A stretch of 64,000 nucleotides of DNA from Diplonema papillatum (GCA_030068145.1 JAPJBO010000827.1:1-64000), one strand, 5' to 3'; shown: positions 28,190-39,362, counted from the first letter of the stretch. Numbers and translations: made by a program. Notes: a model not told the origin generated them from the letters alone.

Positions 28190-30281
28190 CACGTCCCAAT
28201 TCCGAGGCAGCAGAAAACCCTCATCGTTCAATCAGCCAGCCCGCCGCTCTCGCGAGAATATCGTTCGCGCCCCCTACGACTGAAGCCGTGGAGAAGCTGG
28301 CGACAGCGTTAACGTTAGCGATCTGGGGGCCGAAGAATCCGAAGCGCTCCTCGGAAGTAGTCTTGGGAGTCCTCGAAAAAGCCCACTTGACGCACCCTGC
28401 GACGGCGACGGCGTACCGAATAACCGCGGATTTCTACAGCGCCTGTGGGAGACTGCCGCACCTGATGCCGCTGATGACGGAAGTCCGGCGCCTATACGGC
28501 GAACGAGTGACCGCAGCCCTTGGCCCGGTGGGAACCGCGGTAAGGCACGGCCTGCAACCCTGCGGCCACACGTGGAACGGCGGCCCGCCGTCGTCCGTCA
28601 ACCTGGACGGAGCTGCACTCCGACCCCTGGCAATGTCCGCCTCCTCGCGAAATCACATCATCCGCGACAACCTGCGGAACCGACTGTGGAAGCGGTTGGA
28701 AACACGACGGCCAAGCTTCTCCGGCATCACCAACATCGCGATCGAGTCCACCAACGCTCTATGGACAACGCGCCACTGTCCGCCCCAGAACGCGCTGCTG
28801 ATCAGGGTTGCCCTCGCAGGTGGTGTGAACACCGCCGAATACACGTCGAGATTTCGCCAAGGCGGAAGCCCCGCCTGTACGTTGTGTGACTCGGGAGCAT
28901 TGGAAGACGAGCACCACGTCTACTGGGATTGCACGGCCTTCGAGAACATACGCACGAAGCCCGAGTACGCGGGGATCGCACAGTCCGACAGGCCTGGGCG
29001 TGGCTACGCTACTGGGACGAAAGGACATTCCTGGCAGCGATCGACTGGCTCGCGGGCCTCGAATGGTCATCGGATGGCGACATGGCAGCGGTAGAGGCAG
29101 CTATCGACTTCGAGCTGTTCTCGGGCCTCGACATCAAGGCACCTAGCAAGGCGGCCAAGACGCATCGGGAGAAGGCCAACGGAATGCGCTGCATGTTGAG
29201 CGCAATCAACAAGCTGGCCGTGCAACAACAACTCGGCAAGTGCCTCCCTGGCGACTTCAAGTCGAAAACGACAGCCTTGTCGTTCATAGGCCTGAGCAGC
29301 GTACCCGGCTTCCAGCCCCGGCCCCGCCACCGCATGCCCGAAACCGGGCCGACCATCATGCAGCAGGTGAAAACCGGCTACGGCACAGCGCCGGCGTACC
29401 CGCCCGAGCGGACGGACAGAGCGCGGCGATGGGTAATCCCCAGAGCGCCACTGGCCAACCCGGATCCCCTGCACCTCCCACACGCAGTGCCGGAGGCGAC
29501 GAAGAATGCCCCCAAGTGCGCTACCCATCACAAAGGGAAGTGCGCAGTCTGTCGCGCACTCGGACACCACCACGGCCCTACGGTGGAGGCATGTTGCCGA
29601 CACCACCACGCCGACAACGACGGCTTACCTCCGGCCGTCTGCGACCGGCACCGCATGACGAGATGCGTGGAGTGCAACACGCCAACAGCGTGCTGCAAGG
29701 CCGGCCACCATGACTGCCGCGAACACGCCCGCGGTCCGTGTGACGACTGCCGCGGCTTACCGACGCTAGCGGAACGGCGGCCGTCAGCCTGCTGCAAAAA
29801 GGGCCACCACGTGCCAGCGCCCCCGAAGCCAGCCCCCGCTAAGCCGAAGCCAACAACGCCGCGGAAGAAGGGCCGACAGAAGCCGACGACACCACCGCGC
29901 ATGAAGAGGACGCGTCAAGCGTCCCCAAAGGCGGCCAAGATGGCGAAAAAGCACGCTCCGACCGAGCCGGCCCGAGCGACACCACCAAGAAAGGGGCAGA
30001 AAAGAGCCCGACTCCCGACACCACCGAATGACCCGGCGGGAAAACCCGGAAAAAAGCACGCGGCGCGAAAGCGCAACATTTCGAGAATGGAGCTGGATAT
30101 CACCAGCCCTGCCACCTCGACTTCATCCTCATCCATGTCAGGATCGCCCCCTCGAGCGACTGCTTCGGCAGGACAGCCGGCGCGAAAGCGCAACAAACGG
30201 AAAATGGAGCTGGTTATCACCAGCCTATTATCACCGTCCTCGTCCGCTTTGAGATCGTCCTCGGACGACGTATTCAAATAG
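28190..30281 (+). pseudogene. 5'-truncated LINE remnant: post-RT region, zinc knuckle and Cys/His-rich tail
   Basis: Two overlapping frames (up to about 28985, then 28929-30281) are joined by one shift near 28990. The first encodes the region after RT and a zf-RVT-type knuckle, CTLCDSGALEDEHHVYWDC. The second continues with RQAWAWLRYWDERTF and then three Cys/His modules (CATHHKGKC-x2-C...CCRHHH; CDRHRMTRC-x2-C...CCKAGHH; CREHARGPC-x2-C...CCKKGHH). It ends in a Lys/Pro-rich tail with a twofold RKRN-x4-MEL-ITS repeat. RT and endonuclease are missing, as in 5'-truncated LINE insertions. No RNase H lies between knuckle and tail, so this is not the same family as the 54-61 kb LINE. It sits in intron 2 of the PH-like gene. 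Confidence 0.65.
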
Positions 30282-30334
30282 CCCTAGCCAATGACAAATG
30301 CAAGCTTACCCCTGTGGTACCTGCATTTCAAGTT

Positions 30335-30400
30335 CACACTGCTTAACGGTGCATGTTAATCCATGTGGTTCATGTACTTAGAAGAACTCAATGCTCAACG
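30335..30400 (+). repeat. About 50-bp repeat, right of the LINE remnant
   Basis: One unit matching 27995-28130 (GCTTAACGGTGCATG, AATCCATGTGGTTCATGTAC). Confidence 0.75.
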
Positions 30401-30954
30401 GCTTATCACGTGGGCGGCCCTGAGATTACCCCTCAGGTGACACCACTTTATCTTTAGCCATGCTTCAACGTCCTTGATGGCTCAACCCCTAGTTGGACTA
30501 GTTAGACCTCTAACCAGTTAGACTCTAGTAGCCCACTGGTAAACCCTAGTTGGACCTCCTGTTTGATCCACGAGACTCCTCGGGTCTTACGTGTAACCCA
30601 CGAGGCACTAGCTCGACCCCTTGGTAGACTCTATTAATACCTGCGGTGGACAGCCCGTTGCTAGCTCCAGATAGCCCTACTCGTTCGACCCTTTGCCAGC
30701 TGTCGTTGCAGCTTTATTTGGACCTCTGGTTTGACCGTATGACCTGCTGCGGGGAACGAAATCATCATTTTCGACCCAAACTCCCACCTGCTGTCATCCC
30801 GCTTTGCGGCTCAGGGGGCGCAAATACGGCTCTCGGCATCTGGGTCCGAAATGCGCTACGTATCTTGCGCGGAAGTTTAGTCTAGATTAGAGACGAGTCG
30901 CGCTCGTCTCTGGTTGAACAGTGGTTCTGAAGAGGTTTCAGGATACACCACCTG
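30401..30954. other. Intron sequence with loose repeats
   Basis: Around 30485-30650 phrases such as AACCCTAGTTGGA and TAGACTC recur without a regular period. No gene seen. Confidence 0.3.
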
Positions 30955-31022
30955 GTCCGGGCTCCTGGTAAGTTCCCCGAAACTCCCCGACACTTCCCCG
31001 AATCTCCCCGAAACTCCCCGAT
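30955..31022 (+). repeat. CCCCGAAACT minisatellite, copy 1
   Basis: About six units of TCCCCGAAAC-type 10-11-mers, matched at 33495-33565 in the same orientation. GGATACACCACCTGGTCC just before this copy and GACCAGGTGGATAC just after the other are inverted relatives, suggesting the outer edges of one inserted block. Confidence 0.7.
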
Positions 31023-32216
31023 ACTCAGCCCGATTTTTGTGGGAAAAAGTGGGGCTGCCGGTGGGGTGGGCAGGTGTACAGGTTGGTAGTTGAGTGGACA
31101 GATGGGTGGATGGTGGTGGGCAGGTCGGTGGATGGGTGAACAGGTGGGTAGTTGGGTAGACGGGTGCGGGCAAGTGGGTGAGGTGTGCAGGTAGGTGTGC
31201 TAGTGTGCTTCGGACGCGGCTCTCTTGAGCCGTCCGTGTTCCTCCTTCTCCGATCCTCTTCCTCTACTAACCGGATGCATCTACCAACTGTAGCTTGGAC
31301 TCCTGGGCAGTTGTTGAGGCACACCCTTCAGCCTGCGGATTCGGAGGGCCTCAAGGCGAACCAGCAGTTGCTGGAAAACCTGCAGGACCTGCCTTTGAGT
31401 CCTTGGACACAGGGAGGAGTCTGAACAGGACGCGTCGTGTGCATGTGCGCAGGTTCAACCATCATCTGACTCTTCTGTTTGCGGTTGCAACCTTCGGTAC
31501 CACGAGTTTGCCATTCTTATGTCAAACTCTCCAATCCCCTCTTGGGTTTTGGTTTGGGCAAAAAGTATTCGCGCCCGCCATCTCCCGATGACCTTCCCAC
31601 TTCTGACCACGCTGCAGCAGTCACGTGTAAACCGGGCAGACCCAGTCGTCCCCCATCTGGTCCCGAACGACGAGCACCGCTCCTGCACCCGAGTTTAGCC
31701 TTCGATGATTGGAAGCCGCATCGGAAACAGTGGGTCAACCCATCCCGGACTTCTGAATTCGTGCACCCGGTTGAAAGGAGTGTCCACTTCGGAGTCCACG
31801 TTCACTTATGTGGGGAGTTGTAGAGTACGGGAGGAACCGGAAATCTCCGGAAAGATGGTACCCGCATTCCAACTCGTCTCGGGAATGGTCAGTCGACGAC
31901 CGTATGCAGGTGGGTGGAGGCCCTGGACTGCGAAGGTGTGACCACCCCATAAGGAGGACTCTCTATCTTGCGTTATCTCTCTGTCCCAGTCGCCATAGCA
32001 ACCGTATCCTTGGCCAAGCATCATCCTGGAACCCTGCTTTCGGATGGCCATTGTGCCTGTTATCATCCTTACTCCTCGCTCGAATAGCCGTCTTCGACCG
32101 CAGCTGCCCCTGGTCCTGGTGGTTAGGGTTAGCATGCAAAGAGCCTGTGGCGATAATCTGCATCTGCTCTCTTTCGTGACTACCTCTTCGTGCTACCTCT
32201 CTTCGTCACTGGTACC
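31023..32216. other. Intron sequence, no gene seen
   Basis: GTGGG-rich stretch at 31050-31190 (GGTGGGTAG/GGACAGGTG-like words). ORFs on both strands lack recognisable content. Confidence 0.3.
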
Positions 32217-32690
32217 TTATCTTGACCTCTGCCCGCCGCGGAGTGCACGTCTCTGTCTTCGGGCGGGGCCGGGTGGGCGCGGTGTGTTCGGGCCGGCGAG
32301 GCCAGTGCCGCCGTCGCCGAGGTCGGCGCGTCGTCGTCGTCGTGCGCGCAGCGCGGCCGCGGGAGAGGCCGTGGGGGTGCATGGCGCGGGTCGCTTCCTG
32401 CCTGCTGGCGGGGGGGCGCGCTTCAGGGGCGACTTCGTCGTCCGCCTCCTCCGGCCACGGCTGGTAGGTGTTCCAGGTGGGGACGGCGCGCGCCGCTTCC
32501 GGCCTGTGTGGCCGTCGCTCTCGCCTAGGCCGCGACCGCCACCGCCGCCGCCGCGATCCCCGCCGCGACCGCTGCCGCGACCGCTGCCGCGACCGCTGCC
32601 GCGACCGCCGCCGCTTGCGCGGCCGCGACCAGTACGCCGCCGCTTCGTTGCAGCGGCCGTCCTAGTGTCGTCGCCTTGTCTTCGGCGTTC
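32217..32690 (-). CDS. Doubtful Arg/Gly/Pro-rich open frame
   Basis: A GC-rich minus-strand frame encodes basic low-complexity sequence: TKRRRTGRGRASGGGRG, three SGRG repeats from a 12-bp DNA repeat at 32560-32620, GRKRRAPSPPGTP and ALRARRRRRADLG. The plus strand is also open here and equally biased, so strand and coding status are uncertain. It could be an RGG-type tail of a mobile-element protein or simply GC-rich repeat DNA. Confidence 0.2.
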   Translation of the reverse strand, partial: ERRRQGDDTRTAAATKRRRTGRGRASGGGRGSGRGSGRGSGRGGDRGGGGGGRGLGESDGHTGRKRRAPSPPGTPTSRGRRRRTTKSPLKRAPPPAGRKRPAPCTPTASPAAALRARRRRRADLGDGGTGLAGPNTPRPPGPARRQRRALRGGQRSR

Positions 32691-32739
32691 TCGATGGCGG
32701 TGTTGGCGCCGGCATCCGGCGTGCCCAGGCCACCACCAA

Positions 32740-33110
32740 GGACGAGAGAGTGTGCACGAGACATCACAAAAGCGAAATGTGAAGAGTGCAAGCATCGGCG
32801 AGCGTCGGTAGCGCGCTGCTGCCGAGGCACACCACGCGACAGGGGACGGCCTCGCCGTGAAGTATTGCGAGAAGCACAGGATGACGCAGTGCGGGACGTG
32901 CAAGACGATCGCGGAATGCTGCAGGAACTCACACCGCGGATGCCTGCCTGCAGCACGATATGCCGATGTGCGGAGTCGGCGGCAAAGAGATGGAAGCGCG
33001 GGCCTTCGCCCCTGGGGACGCCCGAAGCGACACCGAAGTCGAGACGCAGGCTGCGACCATCGGCCCAAAGCGCCACAAGGGAAGCGGCACTGGTCTCCGC
33101 CGCCCACTAA
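32740..33110 (+). pseudogene. LINE 3'-end remnant with Cys/His-rich module
   Basis: Read across two single-base shifts, this encodes CTRHHK-AKCEECK...ARCC, then HHATGDGLAVKYCEKHRMTQ C-x2-C...ECCRNSH, and a basic tail (RWKRGPSPLGTPEATPKSRR). The order and spacing match the tails at 29.5 kb and 54.2 kb, including the DGL between modules and the CxxHR start of the second. Upstream LINE domains are absent. It lies in intron 2 of the PH-like gene. Confidence 0.6.
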
Positions 33111-33494
33111 ATTTACCCTCTTCTGCCCCTTCTCGCCGGAGGTGCCGTCTTCGAAGGCGTCCCACCAGCACGTCCGCCCATACGTGGAAAATACGTCCAT
33201 CCCCCAGACCTCATCATTGAAGGCGTGCCTGTTCGTCCCCAGCTGCGACTCGAGCACGAGCATTGTCTCTGTACCCACACGACCTCTGGTGGAACAGTTC
33301 CTGCTCTCCTTGCCGCAGCGGATCCTGTCGCTATCTGTGTCAAACCGTGCCAACCAGTCTGTCCTTCCTTCTCAGCCTCTTCGGGGCATAGCCAAACACG
33401 GGACCGCGCTGCGCAAGGTAGGGCCATAATAGCGTAGCCCCCTCCCCGCCATCGCCAAGGCCGGCTGCAGGGAAAGTGGTCGCCACAAAGGAAA

Positions 33495-33565
33495 TACCCC
33501 GAAACTCCCCGAATTTCCCCGAAGCTCCCCAAAATTCCCCGAAACTCCCCGATGCTCCCCGATAT
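33495..33565 (+). repeat. CCCCGAAACT minisatellite, copy 2
   Basis: Seven or so units of CCCCGAAACTC and variants (CCCCGAATTT, CCCCGAAGCT, CCCCGATGCT). Confidence 0.75.
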
Positions 33566-33899
33566 TTTCGTCTTGACCAGGTGGATACAATTAGGAAGCG
33601 CTTTGGAAGTAGAACGGGTCTGTCACTCGCGCAAACCTGAATTATGCATGAATCTGTGTGCATAATGCCTACTACAGCTTTAGTAGTAGTAGAGGTTTAG
33701 TACACCGTTTACCAGTGATCCCGCAGAGTGTGCAACATTCTGAGGACCAAGGTTTTAGATCCCTGTGGACCGGTCATCAACTTCTTGACACCAAAAGGCC
33801 AGGTTTTATAAGACCAGTAATCCACTTATCCCTAAAAACCAGTCTTTCACCTCTTCCAGACTTGCACCCGAGCTAAAACGACACATCCTACTCATACAG

Positions 33900-34076
33900 G
33901 TCGTCCTGCTCCACACGCGGAATGCGAATGGATCTGCGCTGCTGCGATTGACCTGCGCGTCTTCACGAAAGCGGCTTGCCATTTACAAAACGCTCTGCAT
34001 CCGTAAGAACGCGCTCGAGCGGCTCAAGCGACAGCAGCAGGCCATCACCAAGGATTTCCACACCAACGGCCTCTGA
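33900..34076 (+). CDS. Exon 3 (last) of the PH/FERM-C-like gene
   Basis: A CTCATACAG acceptor opens a phase-0 frame of 58 residues ending at TGA 34074-34076: VVLLHTRNANGSALLRLTCA, then SSRKRLAIYKTLCIRKNALE and RLKRQQQAI. It completes the beta strand and C-terminal helix expected after exon 2. This is why I link it across a 6.3-kb intron. The link rests on phase and fold pattern, not on transcript evidence. Confidence 0.55.
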   Translation, partial: VVLLHTRNANGSALLRLTCASSRKRLAIYKTLCIRKNALERLKRQQQAITKDFHTNGL

Positions 34077-36322
34077 CCCGCGAACCCACCCCCTCCCCAT
34101 CCACCACCATTCCCTGCTGCGGTAGCGGGGCTGTTTCCCCCCGCCTGCTGTGGTTGTGGTTGTGGGGCTGGCGCTCGGTCCAGTTGGGCTGGGATGGGGG
34201 CCCCGGGCGGGATGTCATCTGCCCCCAAGGGTGGCAGATGATCGGCCAAGGACAAGTCCATCTCCCCTAGGACCGCATGGCCCCTCACTAAGCCGCCCGC
34301 TGCTTTGCACACGCCCCATTTGTACGTAGAACGATTAACACCCCCCCTCTTCCCGAAGCATAGATAGTACGGCTATGACGAGCTACGCACAGACGCACAT
34401 AGCTGCTCTGTCTGCAGATGCTCAGATTCCTATAGTGAACGACGCAATACGCCACAGAAGTTTATCATCGTCAATTCTGCGGTCTTTGACTCACGATTAG
34501 GTCAACAGCTGTAGGTCAAACATTACCAACCGGACTCTTGGTTTCATGGTAACGAGCCGAACTTGTGGAGTTGCTTTAGCATGTTCGGATGCTCTCAATT
34601 ACCTCGAAGTCCTAGCGTTGGCAAGAAAATATCGAGCGACCCCCCCCCTGATCAGCCTCGGCAACGGGTAAATTTAAGGCTGGGACTTAGTCGACTTACA
34701 TTTTTGCACGATGACCTTTTGGACCCCTGTCATATTGGCTGAACGCGAATCGTAGGATCCCGAGCCCAGATCGTTTCGAAGTAAGCGAGGCGTAAATTAC
34801 GGTGCTTTTTTCTCGGGAGCGACGTGGTAATAACCTTTGTACCAGTGTTAGTTCTCGTCGGAATAGCATCAATCGTCAAAGATCTTCGATCTTATACGAC
34901 TAAAATAACGCTAAGACTACGTGCCCCGGAATGGACCAAGGATCGAGTTTCAGAAACGACCACTAGAATCAAAACACCACGGAATTGGTGAGCGTATACA
35001 GAGAAACCCATTCCAACGAGTTCCCTTTGGTGGACAGAGCTGTGTTTTAGTCTTTTTACTTTGCTTCTTGTGCCACCTCCCCCCTTGCGAGCTCTCGGAT
35101 CAATCCGCGTCTGATGCAGGCCGCTGTTGTAGAAAAAGTTGCCTGCATCCTGTCATGGCTGCGTGAGCGAGCCGTTGCGAGTTGTTGCTGCGGCCGTCAG
35201 GACAGCTGTTGGCAGGTGAAGATGCGAGATCCGGGACCCTGTGATGGCTGTGTGCACATCTAAGCAGGGCCGCACCCTCGTGTTGTAGCGTGTTGTGCAT
35301 AAGGCGGCGTGGGGGCCTGGCCAACCCTCACGACAGAGCACAAACCTTTCGGGACCGAAATCAGACAGACGGAATTGCCGGGGGCGGGTACGAAGCAAAG
35401 CGAGACCTGTCCCCAACGCCTGCTGTCCCTGGCTGCTTCGGCAGTTCTACAAAACCGATTATTAACCGACGTTACGACATCCACCCTCTAGTTTTTGTGA
35501 TCGGGGTCATCTTAAGTGCGGAGGGATGTGCTCACACGGGCTTTTTTTGCAATCGGGCAACTCTGTTGTCGCATCTGATGGAAATCGTTAGATGCGGTGC
35601 TGAGTTTTACCATCCCCGGTAGTCGTTAGAGCGCCGTTCTAGTTGCGTATTTCTTCTTTTCGAAGAAGTGGGCGGCCTTGTCCAAGCGCTAGAAAAATGC
35701 GCCAATTTTCTGCAAGCAGTGCCAATGCGAATTGAGGCCTTTTCCTCTTTATTTCGATGGGGTCGTCTTCTTTTTCTTTTTGTGTTCTAGAAAAGATTAC
35801 TCCCATTTTTAAACCCCGCACGGAGACCTCCCCCCAAGACCAACGAACCAGAGAGAAGCGTCTGAGATCTCCAGAACCAAAAAGACTTTGTCACTTGCCA
35901 CGGCACTACTGAAGAAGGCCAGCACGTCGAAGATGGTGGTCGATGCCACAAACGAATGACACCCCACCACAGGAGACTTTTTTCACTCACCAAATACTCT
36001 GTTTCATGCCCGCCTTCCGACCTCGGCTGGAAGACATGCACCGCAGAAGCAGGCACCTTCGTCCGGACCGCCAGCACGCACTCACGACATTCACTCCCTT
36101 CACGCGTACCATACAACGTCACCCCCAACCGGCGTATAGATCTCGTATTTCCTGCTGACATTGTAAACAGAAAAAGAACTGCCATTCCTTTCCCTTCGAA
36201 GGTAGCACTGGTGCTGAGTCGAGCCCCGTCGAAACAGCCTGTCGCAGCAACCGGACAATCATGCGGCAAAGGAGTATGCCGCTCGATGTGCCCAATCTGT
36301 GACGCATCAATTTGTGTTTGTT
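34077..36322. other. Downstream/intergenic region, no supported gene
   Basis: The first 230 bp are GC-rich with GGTTGTGG repeats and give a Pro/Gly-rich minus-strand ORF (33983-34312) that overlaps exon 3 and is probably a shadow. At 35787-36369 long frames are open on both strands (160 codons minus, 137 codons plus), neither with motifs. Confidence 0.3.
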
Positions 36323-36452
36323 TCCTGCATGATCGGCATGCAAGAAATGAATCACCGCTTCATGCATGAACAGCATGCTAGAAATGAAGCACCGCTTCAT
36401 GCATGGTCAGCATGCTAGAAACGATGCACCACTTCACGTGATCATGTTCGTG
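36323..36452 (+). repeat. Tandem repeat, about 44 bp x 3
   Basis: Units around CATGC-x-AGAAATGAA and CACCGCTTCATGCATG; the units contain self-complementary GCATGC/CATGCATG words. Confidence 0.7.
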
Positions 36453-36908
36453 CGATCATCGTGCTTGCTTGTTCGCTATCGACCTCCCGAGAGATAGTGA
36501 GTATTTAGCACAGGGATACCTGCCGATTAGCTCAACGCACTCAAACTGATACAGCAAGGGGACCCCGACCCTACTCTCCCTCCCCCCCCCCCCCCAATGG
36601 AATCTCGACCTAACAGGGCTGAAGTCTGGCTCAGTGTCTGTTGTAAATAATAGGACGCAAGGCTGAAATGCTGCACCGGCGAGGTTAGCTTTTCGTGCTG
36701 CGTCTGTTGACGGCCTGCCGGCTTGCGTTTAATGTACTGGAGGTCCGCTAAAGACCGCCTGGCCTCGTGCTAGGCGTGGTTTAAGGTCGTACTGATCTAC
36801 AAACAACCACTTACGAGCGTGTCAACCCCACCGATTTTCTATCTTCTTCCCCCCTCCCCTTTTCGACGTTGCTGTTGACGAACGGTTCCCCGGTGAACAT
36901 CCCATGAA

Positions 36909-37460
36909 AGTAACAGTGTTGACTCAGGCCCATGCGGGCTACATGGCAACCCCTAGTAACAGTGTTGACTCAGGCCCATGCGGGCTACATGGCAACCCCT
37001 AGTAACAGTGTTGACTCAGGCCCATGCGGGCTACATGGCAACCCCTAGTAACAGTGTTGACTCAGGCCCATGCGGGCTACATGGCAACCCCTAGTAACAG
37101 TGTTGACTCAGGCCCATGCGGGCTACATGGCAACCCCTAGTAACAGTGTTGACTCAGGCCCATGCGGGCTACATGGCAACCCCTAGTAACAGTGTTGACT
37201 CAGGCCCATGCGGGCTACATGGCAACCCCTAGTAACAGTGTTGACTCAGGCCCATGCGGGCTACATGGCAACCCCTAGTAACAGTGTTGACTCAGGCCCA
37301 TGCGGGCTACATGGCAACCCCTAGTAACAGTGTTGACTCAGGCCCATGCGGGCTACATGGCAACCCCTAGTAACAGTGTTGACTCAGGCCCATGCGGGCT
37401 ACATGGCAACCCCTAGTAACAGTGTTGACTCAGGCCCATGCGGGCTACATGGCAACCCCT
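36909..37460 (+). repeat. Satellite: exactly 12 copies of a 46-bp unit
   Basis: 552 bp of nearly invariant AGTAACAGTGTTGACTCAGG plus CCCATGCGGGCTACATGGCA plus ACCCCT. The unit contains GGCCCATGCGGGC with internal dyad symmetry. The near identity of all copies points to recent amplification or homogenisation. It ends about 260 bp before the start of the coiled-coil gene. Confidence 0.95.
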
Positions 37461-37534
37461 GCTCAACATGTATGCACGCGGGGGGCTCAGGGCCACATTC
37501 ATTGCGAATGTGTTCGTGGTGTCGGTCGCAGGAG

Positions 37535-37705
37535 TATTTTTTGGCTAGCCAAAGAGAGTGAAAGAGTGAAAGAGTACGTACAGTAGTGAGTAGAGAAGAG
37601 AACGAGTGGAAAAGAACGGAGGTAGCACGAACTACCAGACCGGCGGAGGCCACCGCAAAAAGATTTCTTACCTTTTTCCTTATCCCTCAAAACCAGCACT
37701 AAGAA
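37535..37705 (+). promoter_or_regulatory. Repeat family F copy forming the 5' region of the coiled-coil gene
   Basis: Matches 13890-14062 over about 165 bp and ends 16 bp before the ATG, followed by a C-run. As the immediate 5' flank of a gene it probably contains the promoter or 5'UTR. The palindrome TTGGCTAGCCAA and the GTACGTAC core are candidate sites. Whether a mobile repeat donated a promoter or a gene start was copied elsewhere cannot be told. Confidence 0.4.
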
Positions 37706-37721
37706 CAACGACCCCCCCCCA

Positions 37722-38151
37722 ATGGAATGCGTCCCGAGACCGCCTCCGCGTGAGAGTCGGCGCGGCGTTGACGGCTCGTACTTCAGGGAATCGGTCACCG
37801 CTGACCGGAGCCGCAGCATCGCCGCGCTGCGTGGCGAGATGACGGCGCGGCACCGGGAGGAGAGGCAGCGGGCGGCCTTGCGCGACGACGAAGCGAGCGA
37901 CCGGAAGGACCTGTTCTGGGCCCTCGTGGCCCGGCTCTCGTCCTTCGGGCAGCAGCGCTGCTTCTCCGGCGAAGGGCCGGCGGCGGGCCAGAAAGCGGCG
38001 GCGCTGCCCCCGTTCCTGCTGCTGTCCACGGCGCGCAAGCTCGCCGCCGAAGAGGCGCACTGCCGCCAGAAGCTGGCGGCCGCCGCCGCCGCCCGCCGGG
38101 AGGTCGTCCGCACCGTCCAGGGCATCGACCGCGACCTCATTCGCCTCGCAG
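37722..38151 (+). CDS. Exon 1 of an Ala/Arg/Glu-rich coiled-coil protein
   Basis: From ATG 37722 (MECVPRPPPR) to a GCAG-GTATCG donor in phase 1. It joins exon 2 at 38395 through a Gly codon to give a protein of about 328 residues. Long charged helical stretches (SRSIAALRGEMTARHREERQ, RKLAAEEAHCRQKLAAAAAA) predict coiled coil, as in structural or centrosome/flagellum proteins. No catalytic motif and no known family. The high GC content is like the other host genes. Confidence 0.6.
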
Positions 38152-38394
38152 GTATCGCTTCACCTTCGCGCGTGTTCCAACGAGGCCTCGTCTCGCATAC
38201 CACTTAACCCAACTCCGACAGCACCTACAGATTAGTTCTGGGGTTTCGGTGGTACCAGGGAAAGCCTGGTACACGGGAGCCAAGCTTTCACAGATTGTTG
38301 CTGCATACACCAAGTTCGTTCATACTACTACTAAATTTACTATCAGCGCGGCAAGCGTTGCGACCTCAACCATTCCCGCCACGGCACACCGCAG

Positions 38395-38951
38395 GATCGA
38401 CGGAGGCACTGCGGCGCGCGGTCGTAGAAGCGGAGGAAACGCGGCAGCGACTCGGACTCGATCTGGCCGCGATCCGGAGCGTCGAAGCGGCAGAAGAGCA
38501 CGCGGCGTGGTCGGCCGCCAGGGGTGATTTTGTCCGTGGGTTCCGGTCCCCCGCCCTTGAGGCTGAGGAAGGAGCGGGCCGGCCGCTGATTTTGGCCGAA
38601 GAAAGCGACCGGCACTCGGGCCTCGTCGCCGAGTTCACCGAAAGCCAGTCGGTGCTTGTGCTCGCGCAGTGCGACGCGTCCGCGCTCCGCCTGCGCGAAG
38701 ACGAAGCCCGTTGCTTCGTCGTCCTCACCGAGCGCCTCTCCCTCGACTCCGACCTCTGCCGCTACCGCCTGGCGGCTTCCGCCAGAGAGTTGTCCGTTCG
38801 CAACGCGGAAGACACGGCGCGCTCCCGCCTGGACCGCCTCCGGGGCCTGTGGCTCTCGGTTTGCTCGTCTTCCGCCGTGGTTCCCCCGCCAGCCCACGAT
38901 GCCGAGGCGATCGAAGAGCTTGCAGCTGAAGGCTTTTCGTTTGCCCTCTGA
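38395..38951 (+). CDS. Exon 2 (last) of the coiled-coil protein
   Basis: Acceptor CACACCGCAG at 38394; the frame (STEALRRAVVEAEETRQRLG, ..., CRYRLAASARELSVRNAEDT) runs to TGA 38949-38951. The charge pattern is the same as exon 1, which supports the join. The 243-bp intron contains a piece of repeat family A (about 38248-38290). Confidence 0.6.
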
Positions 38952-39151
38952 CGCGCAGCAAAACCAGCCGGCCGCGGCCTTCTTCTTCTGGCTTTCATGC
39001 AATCAGAAGACGAGGCCCCGCACCGTCGTTTTACCCACGCTCTGCCGCGGATCTCGATCTAAAACCTCTGCCGCAACCGCCTTGATCGGTGCCCTTTTGG
39101 ATCGCGGAGCAAAAAGCAGCGCCACAAGCATGCCGATGCCCCGTCCCCGCT

Positions 39152-39329
39152 ATTCGACAAGAATGTCTTCATTAATCAAGAACGAGAGCGTGGGGATCCA
39201 AGATGATCAGATACCGTCGTAGTCCACTGCTGTAAACGATGCCGTCTCAGGATCGAGGGAAGTCATTTTGGCTCCCACGGCACTCCCCGAACGAGAAATC
39301 AAAGATTATGGGTTCAGGGGGGAGTACAT

Positions 39330-39362
<33 letters not shown>

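Noticed and set aside
33983-34312. 109-codon Pro/Gly-rich minus ORF
   Set aside because: Overlaps the last exon of the PH-like gene; low complexity and no motif.
36909-37460. CRISPR array
   Set aside because: The 46-bp units are contiguous with no unique spacers, and the genome is eukaryotic.
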